Position numbers and translations under genes: made by a program
Shown here: piece after piece, positions 1 to 5,274 of the stretch
Numbering within the stretch: the first letter of the stretch is position 1
Layout: each line of letters begins with the position of its first letter
The notes under the pieces: generated by a model
What the model was told of the DNA's origin: nothing
What the model saw: only the letters and a program-made list of their open reading frames with translations
The model's database searches: none
From: Patescibacteria group bacterium
GTDB lineage: Bacteria > Patescibacteriota > Patescibacteriia > UBA2591 > UBA6264
NCBI GenBank assembly: GCA_022572625.1
Contig: JACZVN010000037.1
Coordinates: 1 to 5,274 of the forward strand
Reading direction: 5' to 3'
DNA length: 5,274 bases

Positions 1-231
1 TTCCAACTGACACCTTCCTATTTAAAATTAATTAGTGGAATTTTAATCATTTCAAGTGGAATACTTTTCGGACTCGTTCATTTATCAAACAGTGGAATAT
101 ATTTATTAGTTCCAATCATTGCTCTTCTTTCTATTCAAGGCATGTTATATGCCTGGCTGACAATCAAAACTCAAAGTATTATCTGGCCCATTTTACTTCA
201 TATGCTGCATAATCTCTTTACTACCTTATAA
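1..231 (+). CDS. CPBP family intramembrane metalloprotease, C-terminal fragment
   Basis: This is the last 76 codons of a gene that enters from the left edge and stops with TAA at 229-231. The fragment is very hydrophobic, with membrane segments around residues 8-30 and 33-56. It carries two of the three CPBP (Abi/Rce1-like) signatures: FGLVH at residues 23-27 (motif FxxxH) and HMLHN at residues 67-71 (motif HxxxN) just before the C-terminus. The first motif, EExxxR, would lie upstream outside the window. In the family these His, Asn and Glu residues line a metalloprotease-like site inside the membrane. Members cleave prenylated proteins, mature peptides or give bacteriocin self-immunity, and the substrate cannot be told here. 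The gene converges on the glycosyltransferase gene and is followed at once by a terminator. The family call rests on two short motifs plus hydrophobicity. Confidence 0.72.
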   Translation, partial: FQLTPSYLKLISGILIISSGILFGLVHLSNSGIYLLVPIIALLSIQGMLYAWLTIKTQSIIWPILLHMLHNLFTTL

Positions 232-234
232 TAT

Positions 235-271
235 AACCCTACTTTTAATAAAAAAGGTGGGGTTTTATTTT
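235..271 (+). terminator. Rho-independent terminator after the CPBP gene
   Basis: The arms 235-246 (AACCCTACTTTT) and 253-264 (AAAAGGTGGGGTT, read from 252) form a 12-bp stem with two G-U pairs, closed by a six-base loop at 247-252. The run TTATTTT at 265-271 follows directly. It starts four bases after the CPBP stop codon. The minus-strand glycosyltransferase stop codon (265-267) lies in the T-tract, so the hairpin sits between the convergent genes. In the minus direction it lacks a good U-tract, so I expect weaker termination there. Confidence 0.8.
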
Positions 272-1137
272 GTACTATCAACCCTTTGCCAAATATTGGC
301 AAATTTTTTCTTTTTTATTTTTAACTGATAAAAAATCATTGACCAAAGGTAAACCCGGGCTAAATAAAGTAAAATTGTCCAGAAAAATTCTTTAGTATTT
401 TTAGGATAAATAAAAAATAATTTAATACCAGCCAGAATTTCTTGCCCGAAATTACGCTCTCCCCCACTCTGCTTTTGAGTATAACCGCCGGTCGATCTAA
501 TTTTTTGGCTTAACCAATCTTTCAAATTATCTGGGTACTTAACATAGACTTTAGCTTGAGGATTATAGGCTATCTGGTATCCCTTTTCTCTAATCAGCTG
601 AGTAATAACCGCGTCTTCCGCTAAAGAATTTTCTGGTACGGAAGAAATAATATTGCGGAAAGCATAAAGATAACCAGAACATGGGAAAATCTTACTTTTT
701 AATCTCATCTGATGGGCAGCGTCAGTTAAAAAATGTGACCAATATCCGAATAAATTATGAGCTGAATTAATACTAATAGGTTGGCCAGTTACCGCTCCAA
801 CCTTTGACTTTTTTAAGGATTGTAAAATCTCCTTAATACTAGATTGATTAATCCAAACATCTCCGTCAGTTAATATTAAAATTTTACCCGTGGCCGCTTT
901 AAAAGCCAGATTAAGGGCGGCTGGCTTTCCTCGGCCCTTATCTTTTAAATATCTAACTGACGGATATTTTTTTGAAAATTCATTAACGATTTTTTCTGTT
1001 TCGTGATCTGGTCCGACCACTAAAATTTCAAAATCTTGAGCTTGTTGATGATAATAATAAATACTGCCTAAAGCTGATTTAATCGCCTTAGGCAGGGTTT
1101 TAGATTCTTGATTAGTAGTAATAATAACTGAAAACAT
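265..1137 (-). CDS. Family 2 glycosyltransferase with C-terminal membrane helix
   Basis: The 290-residue protein should transfer a sugar from a nucleotide-sugar donor to a cell-envelope acceptor at the inner membrane face. The GT-A fold signs are in order: the starting strand FSVIITTNQES (2-12), a second strand EILVVGPD (37-44), GKPAALN (70-76), the metal-binding DxD as DGD (91-93), the catalytic-base region AED (173-175), and QKIRS (211-215), which sits where processive synthases carry QxxRW. A hydrophobic segment at about 251-271 followed by a lysine cluster (KIKKKK) suggests one membrane anchor with the lysines in the cytoplasm. It is shorter than multi-pass synthases such as BcsA or hyaluronan synthase, so I favour a single-sugar or polyprenyl-sugar enzyme; donor and acceptor are unknown. 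It starts 14 bases after the preceding gene with no visible SD, so it is probably the last gene of the thpR unit. The ATG is supported because the GT-A first strand begins right after it. Confidence 0.88.
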   Translation of the reverse strand: MFSVIITTNQESKTLPKAIKSALGSIYYYHQQAQDFEILVVGPDHETEKIVNEFSKKYPSVRYLKDKGRGKPAALNLAFKAATGKILILTDGDVWINQSSIKEILQSLKKSKVGAVTGQPISINSAHNLFGYWSHFLTDAAHQMRLKSKIFPCSGYLYAFRNIISSVPENSLAEDAVITQLIREKGYQIAYNPQAKVYVKYPDNLKDWLSQKIRSTGGYTQKQSGGERNFGQEILAGIKLFFIYPKNTKEFFWTILLYLARVYLWSMIFYQLKIKKKKFANIWQRVDSTK

Positions 1138-1151
1138 ATAAAATAATTTAT

Positions 1152-1583
1152 TTATTCAAGAAATTCTTTTACTTTTTCTCCTAATTTCCCACCGTCAATT
1201 TCCATCCCTTTCTTATTTAATTCAACTCCTTTTTCAGCTAAAATTTGATATAACTCTTTTCCCTGTTCATTTACCATTTGGGCAATTTCTTGAGCTAGTA
1301 AATTCATATATTCCTGCTTTAATTCTTCACCAGGAAAAACTCCGCCATTTTCTTGACTCAATATTTCCAAAGCTTTTTTTAAAATATCCGAACTGTTAAT
1401 TTCTAAATTACGCTTGGAAGATAATTCTTGGGCCAAACTTTCTAATTTATCTTTAACCCGATCGGTGATTCTAAATTTTTCACTTTCATTGGAAATTAAA
1501 CGGTTAATTTTTACCGCTCCATTTTCGATAACTTTTTCCCTGGCTCTTTCTGTTCCGAGTTGTTCATGTTCTAATTTAGACAT
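1152..1583 (-). CDS. Hypothetical helical protein with RHH-like segment
   Basis: I do not recognise this 143-residue protein. It is highly charged, has no signal peptide or membrane segment, no Cys or Trp, and is predicted by eye to be almost all helix. Residues 36-75 follow the strand-helix-helix rhythm of a ribbon-helix-helix DNA-binding domain: a short strand KFRIT, a helix with RVKDKLESLAQEL, then INSSDILKKALEIL, where the S-x-D-x-x-x-x-AL pattern is typical of the second helix. The fit is suggestive only. Residues 86-118 form an amphipathic helix that could pair. The C-terminus (KGMEIDGGKLGEKVKEFLE) may be a short extra domain. It lies 25 bases after thpR and 14 before the glycosyltransferase gene, so it is probably co-transcribed with both. 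No SD precedes the ATG; upstream is A/T-rich. An uncharacterised cytosolic regulator or adaptor would be consistent. Confidence 0.75.
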   Translation of the reverse strand: MSKLEHEQLGTERAREKVIENGAVKINRLISNESEKFRITDRVKDKLESLAQELSSKRNLEINSSDILKKALEILSQENGGVFPGEELKQEYMNLLAQEIAQMVNEQGKELYQILAEKGVELNKKGMEIDGGKLGEKVKEFLE

Positions 1584-1608
1584 ATTTTTTAAATTAGGAT
1601 TTTTAATA

Positions 1609-2169
1609 TTACTTTAAAAAAAATGATTTTAAAACAGTATAAGTTGGACCGGCCGGTCCAAGTTCGCTTTTCATTAAATCAATTGATTTAACTTCGAATT
1701 TTAATTTATTTAAAATGGGCAGTTTTGATAAATTCAGTTTAATCGGGTTTTTCAGCCGAGCAAAAGTAATATGCATTTGCCAGGGCCGATAATCTACTTT
1801 TAAACCAATTTTTTTTGCTAATGCTTGTTCTAATTCCTTTTGTAAATCAATTAAATAATTTCTCTCTAATTCATAACAATTAAAAAATAATACTCGCGGA
1901 TTATTTTCATGGGGAAAACAACCGTACTTTTTAATCTCTAAAAAAAATGATTTTTTAGCTTGCATTCCTTGTTCTAAGATGCGCCCTACTAAATCCAATT
2001 TTGTTTTATCTAAATAACCTAAAAAATGAAGAGTTAAATGAAAATTTTCTAGTTTAACCCATTTAATATCTCCTTTAATCTGCTCTTTTAACTTTTCGAT
2101 CCGAATAGTCAATTCTTTTTTAATATGCGCTGGTAAATTAATGGCAATAAAAATCCGAGCTGTTATCAT
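1609..2169 (-). CDS. thpR: RNA 2',3'-cyclic phosphodiesterase (2H family, ThpR/LigT)
   Basis: ThpR enzymes open 2',3'-cyclic phosphate ends of RNA to 2'-phosphates, and some join tRNA half-molecules through a 2'-5' bond in vitro; they act in the cytosol. The 186-residue length is normal. The two catalytic HxT(x) motifs of the 2H superfamily are intact: HLTL at 44-47 within NFHLTLHFLG, and HITF at 133-136 within WQMHITFAR. The N-terminal strand RIFIAINLP (5-13) and the ending region SELGPAGPTYTVLKSF are also family-typical; the matching family segment is usually S.L...GP.Y. The ATG at 2169 places the first strand correctly. There is no SD; a candidate extended -10 lies just upstream so that transcription would begin at the ATG itself. 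It heads a probable operon with the 143-residue gene and the glycosyltransferase, though no functional link between them is evident. Confidence 0.93.
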   Translation of the reverse strand: MITARIFIAINLPAHIKKELTIRIEKLKEQIKGDIKWVKLENFHLTLHFLGYLDKTKLDLVGRILEQGMQAKKSFFLEIKKYGCFPHENNPRVLFFNCYELERNYLIDLQKELEQALAKKIGLKVDYRPWQMHITFARLKNPIKLNLSKLPILNKLKFEVKSIDLMKSELGPAGPTYTVLKSFFLK

Positions 2170-2175
2170 CTATTT

Positions 2176-2184
2176 ATAATAGCA
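2176..2184 (-). promoter_or_regulatory. Extended -10 promoter for the thpR unit
   Basis: On the minus strand the sequence TGCTATTAT gives an extended -10 (TGn plus TATTAT, one base from TATAAT). Only a weak -35 (TTTAAC, 2203-2198, spacer 16) is present, overlapping the upstream hairpin, which is acceptable for TGn promoters. Counting seven bases from the -10 end gives a start at 2169, the A of the thpR ATG, which predicts a leaderless mRNA. AT-rich DNA yields chance matches, so this is moderate. Confidence 0.45.
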
Positions 2185-2200
2185 GAATTTAATTAAAGTT

Positions 2201-2231
2201 AAAGGCAGCGCTTTAAAGCAGCGCTGCCTTT
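2201..2231 (-). terminator. Strong hairpin terminator after the KH-protein gene
   Basis: The arms 2201-2212 (AAAGGCAGCGCT) and 2220-2231 (AGCGCTGCCTTT) are perfectly complementary over 12 bp, with a seven-base loop. It begins 21 bases after the stop of the minus-strand KH-like gene, the only gene that runs into it. In that direction the tail is TTTAACTTTAATT, an interrupted U-tract. In the plus direction the tail is TTTTTT but no plus gene precedes it. A bidirectional block insulating the KH gene from thpR is the likely role. Confidence 0.78.
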
Positions 2232-2252
2232 TTTAACTAAAGAACAGAAAGA

Positions 2253-2564
2253 TTATTTACCTGATTTGTCTGTAGCATCTTTCTTATTGAACCTGGAAGG
2301 ACCAAATCCGATGGTTTTGTCCCCAACTGTAAACTCAACCAGCCGTTTCTTGTCCTCTCTGTAGCTAAGGACATTTGCCAGTCCAGCAACGTTATTGATG
2401 TTGGCGAACTTTTTACCCAAGATCGGTCCCATGTCTTTGTTGTCAACGCCTTCAACATTAAGCATTCGAACGCTTTCACCCAGCTGCTCGGTGACTTTGA
2501 TATCGGCCGGCTTATTCGGGGCTAAAGCTTTAACAGCCGTCTCGACAAATTTACGTGTGTCCAT
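2253..2564 (-). CDS. Small KH-domain RNA-binding protein, KhpA-like
   Basis: The 103-residue protein follows the layout of KhpA (former UPF0109/YlqC): an N-terminal helix FVETAVKALAP (6-16), a strand DIKVTEQL (21-28), a strand VRMLNVEG (32-39), then DMGPILGKKFANI (44-56) at the KH core, a helix NNVAGLANVLSYR (57-69) and a final strand KRLVEFTVGDK (73-83). KhpA normally has D-x-G-x-x-I-G-K-x-G here; the last Gly of the GXXG loop is replaced by Phe (GKKF, 50-53), which may alter nucleic-acid binding. A polar tail (84-103) makes it about 25 residues longer than usual KhpA. In bacteria KhpA pairs with KhpB/Jag to bind RNA and influence cell division and envelope genes. A perfect SD six bases before the ATG fixes the start. 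GC is about 45% by hand count, clearly above thpR. It has its own promoter and terminator, so it is probably monocistronic and well expressed. The KH call is moderate. Confidence 0.82.
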   Translation of the reverse strand: MDTRKFVETAVKALAPNKPADIKVTEQLGESVRMLNVEGVDNKDMGPILGKKFANINNVAGLANVLSYREDKKRLVEFTVGDKTIGFGPSRFNKKDATDKSGK

Positions 2565-2570
2565 GCGATT

Positions 2571-2577
2571 CCTCCTT
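2571..2577 (-). promoter_or_regulatory. Consensus Shine-Dalgarno AAGGAGG for the KH-like gene
   Basis: On the minus strand AAGGAGG lies six bases upstream of the ATG at 2564, an ideal spacing. It decides the start of this gene. It is the only recognisable SD in the window; thpR, the 143-residue gene, the glycosyltransferase and clpB have only A/T-rich upstream sequence. Confidence 0.9.
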
Positions 2578-2639
2578 GATTCGTTATTTTAAAAACCAAT
2601 TGTTCATTGATATTATCTTCTTGTAAACAACCATAATCT

Positions 2640-2667
2640 ATTTTAGCAGATTTTAAAAATTTGTCAA
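2640..2667 (-). promoter_or_regulatory. Sigma-70-type promoter of the KH-like gene
   Basis: On the minus strand a perfect -35 TTGACA (2667-2662) is followed after 16 bases by TAAAAT (2645-2640), which is preceded by TGC, making an extended -10. The predicted start is at 2633-2634, leaving a leader of about 70 bases before the ATG at 2564. It is among the strongest promoter matches in the window and agrees with the strong SD. Confidence 0.7.
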
Positions 2668-2710
2668 GTTAGATTGTCCACAATAATTATAAACGATTAC
2701 ATAAATATCT

Positions 2711-2739
2711 TTGACCTAAATAATATTTTTTAGTAAAAT
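2711..2739 (+). promoter_or_regulatory. Candidate upstream clpB promoter P1
   Basis: TTGACC (2711-2716) and TAAAAT (2734-2739) are separated by exactly 17 bases, each one base from consensus. The predicted start is near 2746, upstream of the CIRCE, so a P1 transcript would carry the CIRCE in its leader. It lacks the TGn extension found in the other promoters here. A chance match in AT-rich DNA is possible. Confidence 0.42.
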
Positions 2740-2767
2740 AATAACCACTAATAATCAAGATAAATAA

Positions 2768-2794
2768 TTAGCACTCTTACCCCTTGACTGCTAA
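2768..2794. promoter_or_regulatory. CIRCE operator (HrcA binding site)
   Basis: The inverted repeat TTAGCACTC, a nine-base spacer, then GACTGCTAA matches the CIRCE consensus (TTAGCACTC-N9-GAGTGCTAA) at 17 of 18 arm positions, with the exact spacer length. The symmetry extends outward to 14-base arms (2763-2776 and 2786-2799), with one mismatch pair (C2774/C2788). CIRCE is bound by the heat-shock repressor HrcA, which releases when protein folding is overloaded. It lies 54 bases before clpB and overlaps the -35 of promoter P2, so HrcA binding should block RNA polymerase there. hrcA itself is not in the window. Confidence 0.93.
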
Positions 2795-2812
2795 TTATTA
2801 AAGTGTTAAAAT
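2784..2812 (+). promoter_or_regulatory. clpB promoter P2, overlapped by CIRCE
   Basis: TTGACT (2784-2789) and TAAAAT (2807-2812) are separated by 17 bases, and TG at 2804-2805 makes an extended -10. The predicted start is A2819, giving a 29-base A/U-rich leader with no SD. The -35 begins in the last two bases of the CIRCE spacer and covers the first four bases of its right arm, the standard geometry for repression by HrcA. Confidence 0.75.
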
Positions 2813-2847
2813 AATACCATTAATTAAAAAAATAAAATAATCTAATT

Positions 2848-5274
2848 ATGAATAATTTTACGATCAAAGCTCAAGAAGCAATCCAAAATGCGCACCACAT
2901 TGCCATTGAATATAATCAGCAGCACGTTGATTGCTCGCATTTAATGTTATCTTTGGCTACCCAGGAAGAAGGAGTCGTTTTAGCCATTTTAAAAAAATTA
3001 GAGGTTGATGTAGATAAATTAAAAAATAAAGTGGATGATTTAGTTAAACATGGGCCACGGCCTAAAATGCCAAATACCGGACAATTCGCTGAAATCTATA
3101 TCACTCCCCTCTTACAAAGGATTATCCTTCGAGCGACCAAAGAAGCCCACCAGCTTAAGGATGAATATATCAGTACTGAACATTTACTCTTATCTTTGCT
3201 TTCTATCCCTTCATCAATTAAAGATTTATTAAAAACATTTGATCTTGATTATGACAAGATTCTGAAGGTTTTATCTGAGGTTAGGGGTTCGGAGCGAGTA
3301 ACTGAACCAGAGCCAGAAAGTAAATATCAAGCCTTGGAAAAATACAGCATTAATTTAACTGAAATGGCCCGTCATGAGAAACTAGATCCGATTATTGGTC
3401 GTGATGATGAAATTCGCCGAGTTATTCAAATCCTCAGCCGCCGCACTAAAAATAATCCAGTGTTGGTTGGTGAGGCTGGAGTAGGTAAAACTGCTATTGT
3501 CGAAGGCTTAGCCCAGAGAATTATTGCCAAAGATGTTCCAGAATCTTTACGCAATAAGGAGTTAATTTCTTTGGATTTAGGCGCTTTAGTGGCCGGAACT
3601 AAATTTAGGGGTGAATTTGAAAATAGATTAAAAGCGGTCCTAAGAGAAATAAAACGCTCTGGTAATTATATTCTTTTTATTGATGAACTTCATACGGTAG
3701 TCGGAGCTGGTGGAGCCGAAGGCGCTATTGATGCCTCAAACCTTCTTAAACCAGCCCTGGCGCGCGGTGAGCTTCATTGCGTGGGGGCAACCACCCTAAA
3801 AGAATATCAAAAATATGTGGAAAAAGATGCCGCCCTGGAACGCCGTTTTCAAAAAATCTATGTTAGGGAACCCTCGTTGGAAGACACAATCGCTATTTTA
3901 AGGGGAATAAAAGAAAAATACGAAGTTCATCATGGTATTAGAATTAGTGACAAGGCTTTAAATTCGGCGGCTAAACTTTCTCAACGATATATTACCGATC
4001 GTTTTCTGCCTGACAAAGCGATTGATTTAATGGATGAAGCGGCTTCGGCTTTACGAATGGAAATTGAAAGCCAGCCGGAAGAATTAGATAAATTAAAAAG
4101 AAAATTTCGTCAATTCGAATTAGAAATAACTGTTTTAAAAAAAGACAAAAAAGAAAAAACTCAACAGCAAAAATTAAAAAAAAGAGCGGCTGAACTTAAG
4201 GAAAAAATTAGAGAGTTTGAAATTCGTTGGAAAACTGAAAAAGATATTATTACTAATATTCACAAACTAAAAGAAGAAGCAGATAAATTAAAACAACAGT
4301 CAGAAATCGCGGAACGGGAAGCAAACTTACAAAAAGTGGCTGAAATAAAATATGGAAAAATTCCAGAATTAGAAAAAAAAATAAAAATCAGACAACAAAA
4401 ATTAAATAAAATTCAAAAGGACCGTCGTATTCTTAAGGAGGAAGTCGGTGAAGAAGAAATTGCAAAGGTTGTTTCAAATTGGACTGGTATTCCGGTTTCT
4501 AAAATGTTAGAAGAAGAAACAAAAAAATTAGCTCGGATGGAAGAGGAAATACACAAAAGGCTCATCAATCAAAACGAAGCAGTCATGGCGGTATCTAATG
4601 CTATTAGACGATCACGGGCTGGAATATCTGAAGAAAATCAACCAATTGGATCATTTATTTTCCTCGGACCAACCGGGGTCGGAAAAACAGAATTAGCTAA
4701 AAGTTTAGCTGAATTTCTGTTTAATACTGAAGAAGCCTTAATCCAGTTAGATATGTCCGAATATATGGAACGACATACAATTTCTAAAATGATTGGCTCC
4801 CCGCCCGGCTACGTTGGCTATGAAGAAGGGGGTCAATTAACAGAAATGGTTAGACGGCGCCCCTACAGCGTTATTCTTTTTGATGAAATTGAAAAAGCTC
4901 ATCCAGAAGCATTTAATATTTTACTTCAAATTTTAGATGAAGGCCGCTTGACTGATGCCAAAGGAAGAATCGTAAATTTTAAAAATACGGTTATTATCAT
5001 GACCTCCAATCTGGGAGGGGATTTAATTGAAGATTATGCTAAGAAAACCAGTCTTGGTTTTGTGTCTGAAAAAGAAAAAAAGAGTTCACAGGAATTAATT
5101 GAAGAAAAATCACCAAAAATTCCGGTTATGCCCATTATACCAACAGAAAAAAAGGTTGTAGAATCGGAGTTTAAGCCATTAATAAAAAAGCAAACAAAAA
5201 GCAAAATAACGAAAAAACCAAAGAGTAAAACGATAAAAACCAAGCAAAAAAATGAAGTGAAAATACAAGATGAC
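2848..5274 (+). CDS. clpB: ATP-dependent disaggregase ClpB (Hsp100), partial at right edge
   Basis: ClpB hexamers thread proteins out of aggregates together with DnaK/DnaJ/GrpE in the cytosol. The 809 codons seen are open to the window end. Domain order: two Clp-N repeats (about 1-70 and 80-148); D1 with Walker A GEAGVGKT (208-215; usual GEPGVGKT, Ala for Pro), pore loop KFRGEFE (252-258; Phe for the usual Tyr), Walker B ILFIDE (275-280), sensor-1 region GATT (313-316) and arginine finger RR (332-333); a charged coiled-coil M domain (about 410-530), whose length separates ClpB from ClpA and ClpC; the link NWTGIPV (544-550); D2 with Walker A GPTGVGKT (607-614), pore loop GYVGYEEGG (654-662), Walker B VILFDE (675-680) and sensor 1 MTSN (718-721). 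After NLGGDLI a lysine-rich stretch of at least 80 residues intervenes, and FRPEFLNR, sensor 2 and the C-terminus are not reached. The ATG is supported by the N-domain start ([10 protein letters not shown]). HrcA/CIRCE control is expected. Confidence 0.96.
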   Translation, partial: MNNFTIKAQEAIQNAHHIAIEYNQQHVDCSHLMLSLATQEEGVVLAILKKLEVDVDKLKNKVDDLVKHGPRPKMPNTGQFAEIYITPLLQRIILRATKEAHQLKDEYISTEHLLLSLLSIPSSIKDLLKTFDLDYDKILKVLSEVRGSERVTEPEPESKYQALEKYSINLTEMARHEKLDPIIGRDDEIRRVIQILSRRTKNNPVLVGEAGVGKTAIVEGLAQRIIAKDVPESLRNKELISLDLGALVAGTKFRGEFENRLKAVLREIKRSGNYILFIDELHTVVGAGGAEGAIDASNLLKPALARGELHCVGATTLKEYQKYVEKDAALERRFQKIYVREPSLEDTIAILRGIKEKYEVHHGIRISDKALNSAAKLSQRYITDRFLPDKAIDLMDEAASALRMEIESQPEELDKLKRKFRQFELEITVLKKDKKEKTQQQKLKKRAAELKEKIREFEIRWKTEKDIITNIHKLKEEADKLKQQSEIAEREANLQKVAEIKYGKIPELEKKIKIRQQKLNKIQKDRRILKEEVGEEEIAKVVSNWTGIPVSKMLEEETKKLARMEEEIHKRLINQNEAVMAVSNAIRRSRAGISEENQPIGSFIFLGPTGVGKTELAKSLAEFLFNTEEALIQLDMSEYMERHTISKMIGSPPGYVGYEEGGQLTEMVRRRPYSVILFDEIEKAHPEAFNILLQILDEGRLTDAKGRIVNFKNTVIIMTSNLGGDLIEDYAKKTSLGFVSEKEKKSSQELIEEKSPKIPVMPIIPTEKKVVESEFKPLIKKQTKSKITKKPKSKTIKTKQKNEVKIQDD
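5029..5274 (+). other. Lysine-rich low-complexity insert in ClpB D2 domain
   Basis: Codons 728-809 follow the D2 sensor-1 segment, where ordinary ClpB needs only about 25 residues to reach FRPEFLNR. Here the chain turns into charged, low-complexity sequence: a first part with [12 protein letters not shown] (734-745), a Pro/Ile/Val part (755-765), then a basic part with 11 lysines in the 22 residues 780-801 and imperfect KSK/TK repeats. Reading frame is kept throughout. It may be a disordered loop or, if a stop comes soon after the window, a replacement C-terminus. The boundary is approximate. Confidence 0.7.

Noticed and set aside
1584..1608. Possible separate promoter for the 143-residue gene (TAATAT-like hexamer)
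   Set aside because: No -35 or TGn extension, and the sequence is almost pure A/T, so the match carries no weight.
1414..1617. Plus-strand open frame of 67 codons
   Set aside because: Lies opposite the 143-residue gene, has no start signals and no recognisable product; shadow.
2237..2479. Minus-strand open frame in another phase within the KH-like gene
   Set aside because: Overlaps the SD-supported, domain-bearing frame and has no SD or coherent domain; shadow.
2395..2592. Plus-strand open frame opposite the KH-like gene
   Set aside because: Complement of a well-supported gene and covers its SD; no promoter or family features.
2674..2682. TTGTCCACA, one base from the DnaA box TTATCCACA, in the clpB/KH-gene spacer
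   Set aside because: A single imperfect box without a cluster, DUE-like arrangement or dnaA/dnaN neighbour; expected by chance in AT-rich DNA.
2763..2799. CIRCE inverted repeat read as a transcription terminator
   Set aside because: The stem is AT-rich with a mismatch and no T-tract follows; the exact CIRCE arms and spacer explain it better.
3050..3232. Plus-strand open frame in another phase within clpB
   Set aside because: Lies inside the conserved Clp-N repeat coding sequence; shadow.
5034..5243. Antisense open frame of 69 codons opposite the end of clpB
   Set aside because: It is the complement of the lysine-rich coding stretch (AAA/GAA gives TTT/TTC), so its Phe-rich hydrophobic product is a shadow of ClpB.

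Overview
The window looks like a piece of a low-GC, lysine-rich bacterial chromosome. Patescibacteria (CPR) or a similar small-genome lineage is my best guess, from the AT-rich coding style, mostly absent Shine-Dalgarno (SD) sequences and very short spacers. This is an inference from style only; no rRNA or other phylogenetic marker is present.

Layout, left to right. Positions 1-231 (+) hold the C-terminal end of a CPBP-type intramembrane protease, followed by a hairpin/T-tract terminator at 235-271. Converging on it from the right is a minus-strand cluster, read in the order thpR (2169-1609, RNA 2',3'-cyclic phosphodiesterase/ligase family), an unrecognised 143-residue helical protein (1583-1152) and a family-2 glycosyltransferase with a C-terminal membrane helix (1137-265). 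Their spacers are 25 and 14 bases, so they are probably one transcription unit. Its candidate promoter is an extended -10 placed so that the thpR mRNA would be leaderless. Upstream, and separated by a strong 12-bp hairpin (2201-2231), is a minus-strand gene for a small KhpA-like KH-domain protein (2564-2253). It differs from its neighbours: about 45% GC by hand count, a perfect AAGGAGG SD and a near-consensus promoter.

The 283-base divergent spacer (2565-2847) is dense in control signals: the KH-gene promoter (2667-2640), a candidate plus-strand promoter P1 (2711-2739), a CIRCE operator for the heat-shock repressor HrcA (2768-2794), and promoter P2 (2784-2812), whose -35 hexamer lies inside the CIRCE. 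These drive clpB (2848 to the right edge, open at the window end), the Hsp100 disaggregase. The ClpB is canonical through the N domain, D1, the coiled-coil M domain and D2 up to sensor 1. It then enters a lysine-rich, low-complexity stretch of more than 80 residues, where ClpB normally reaches its FRPEFLNR segment within about 25 residues.

The genes do not form one pathway. The clearest functional story is HrcA/CIRCE-controlled stress expression of an unusual ClpB. The most interesting observations are the ClpB D2 insertion, the CIRCE/-35 overlap with its single mismatch, the tandem promoter arrangement, and the KH-like protein with a degenerate GXXG loop.
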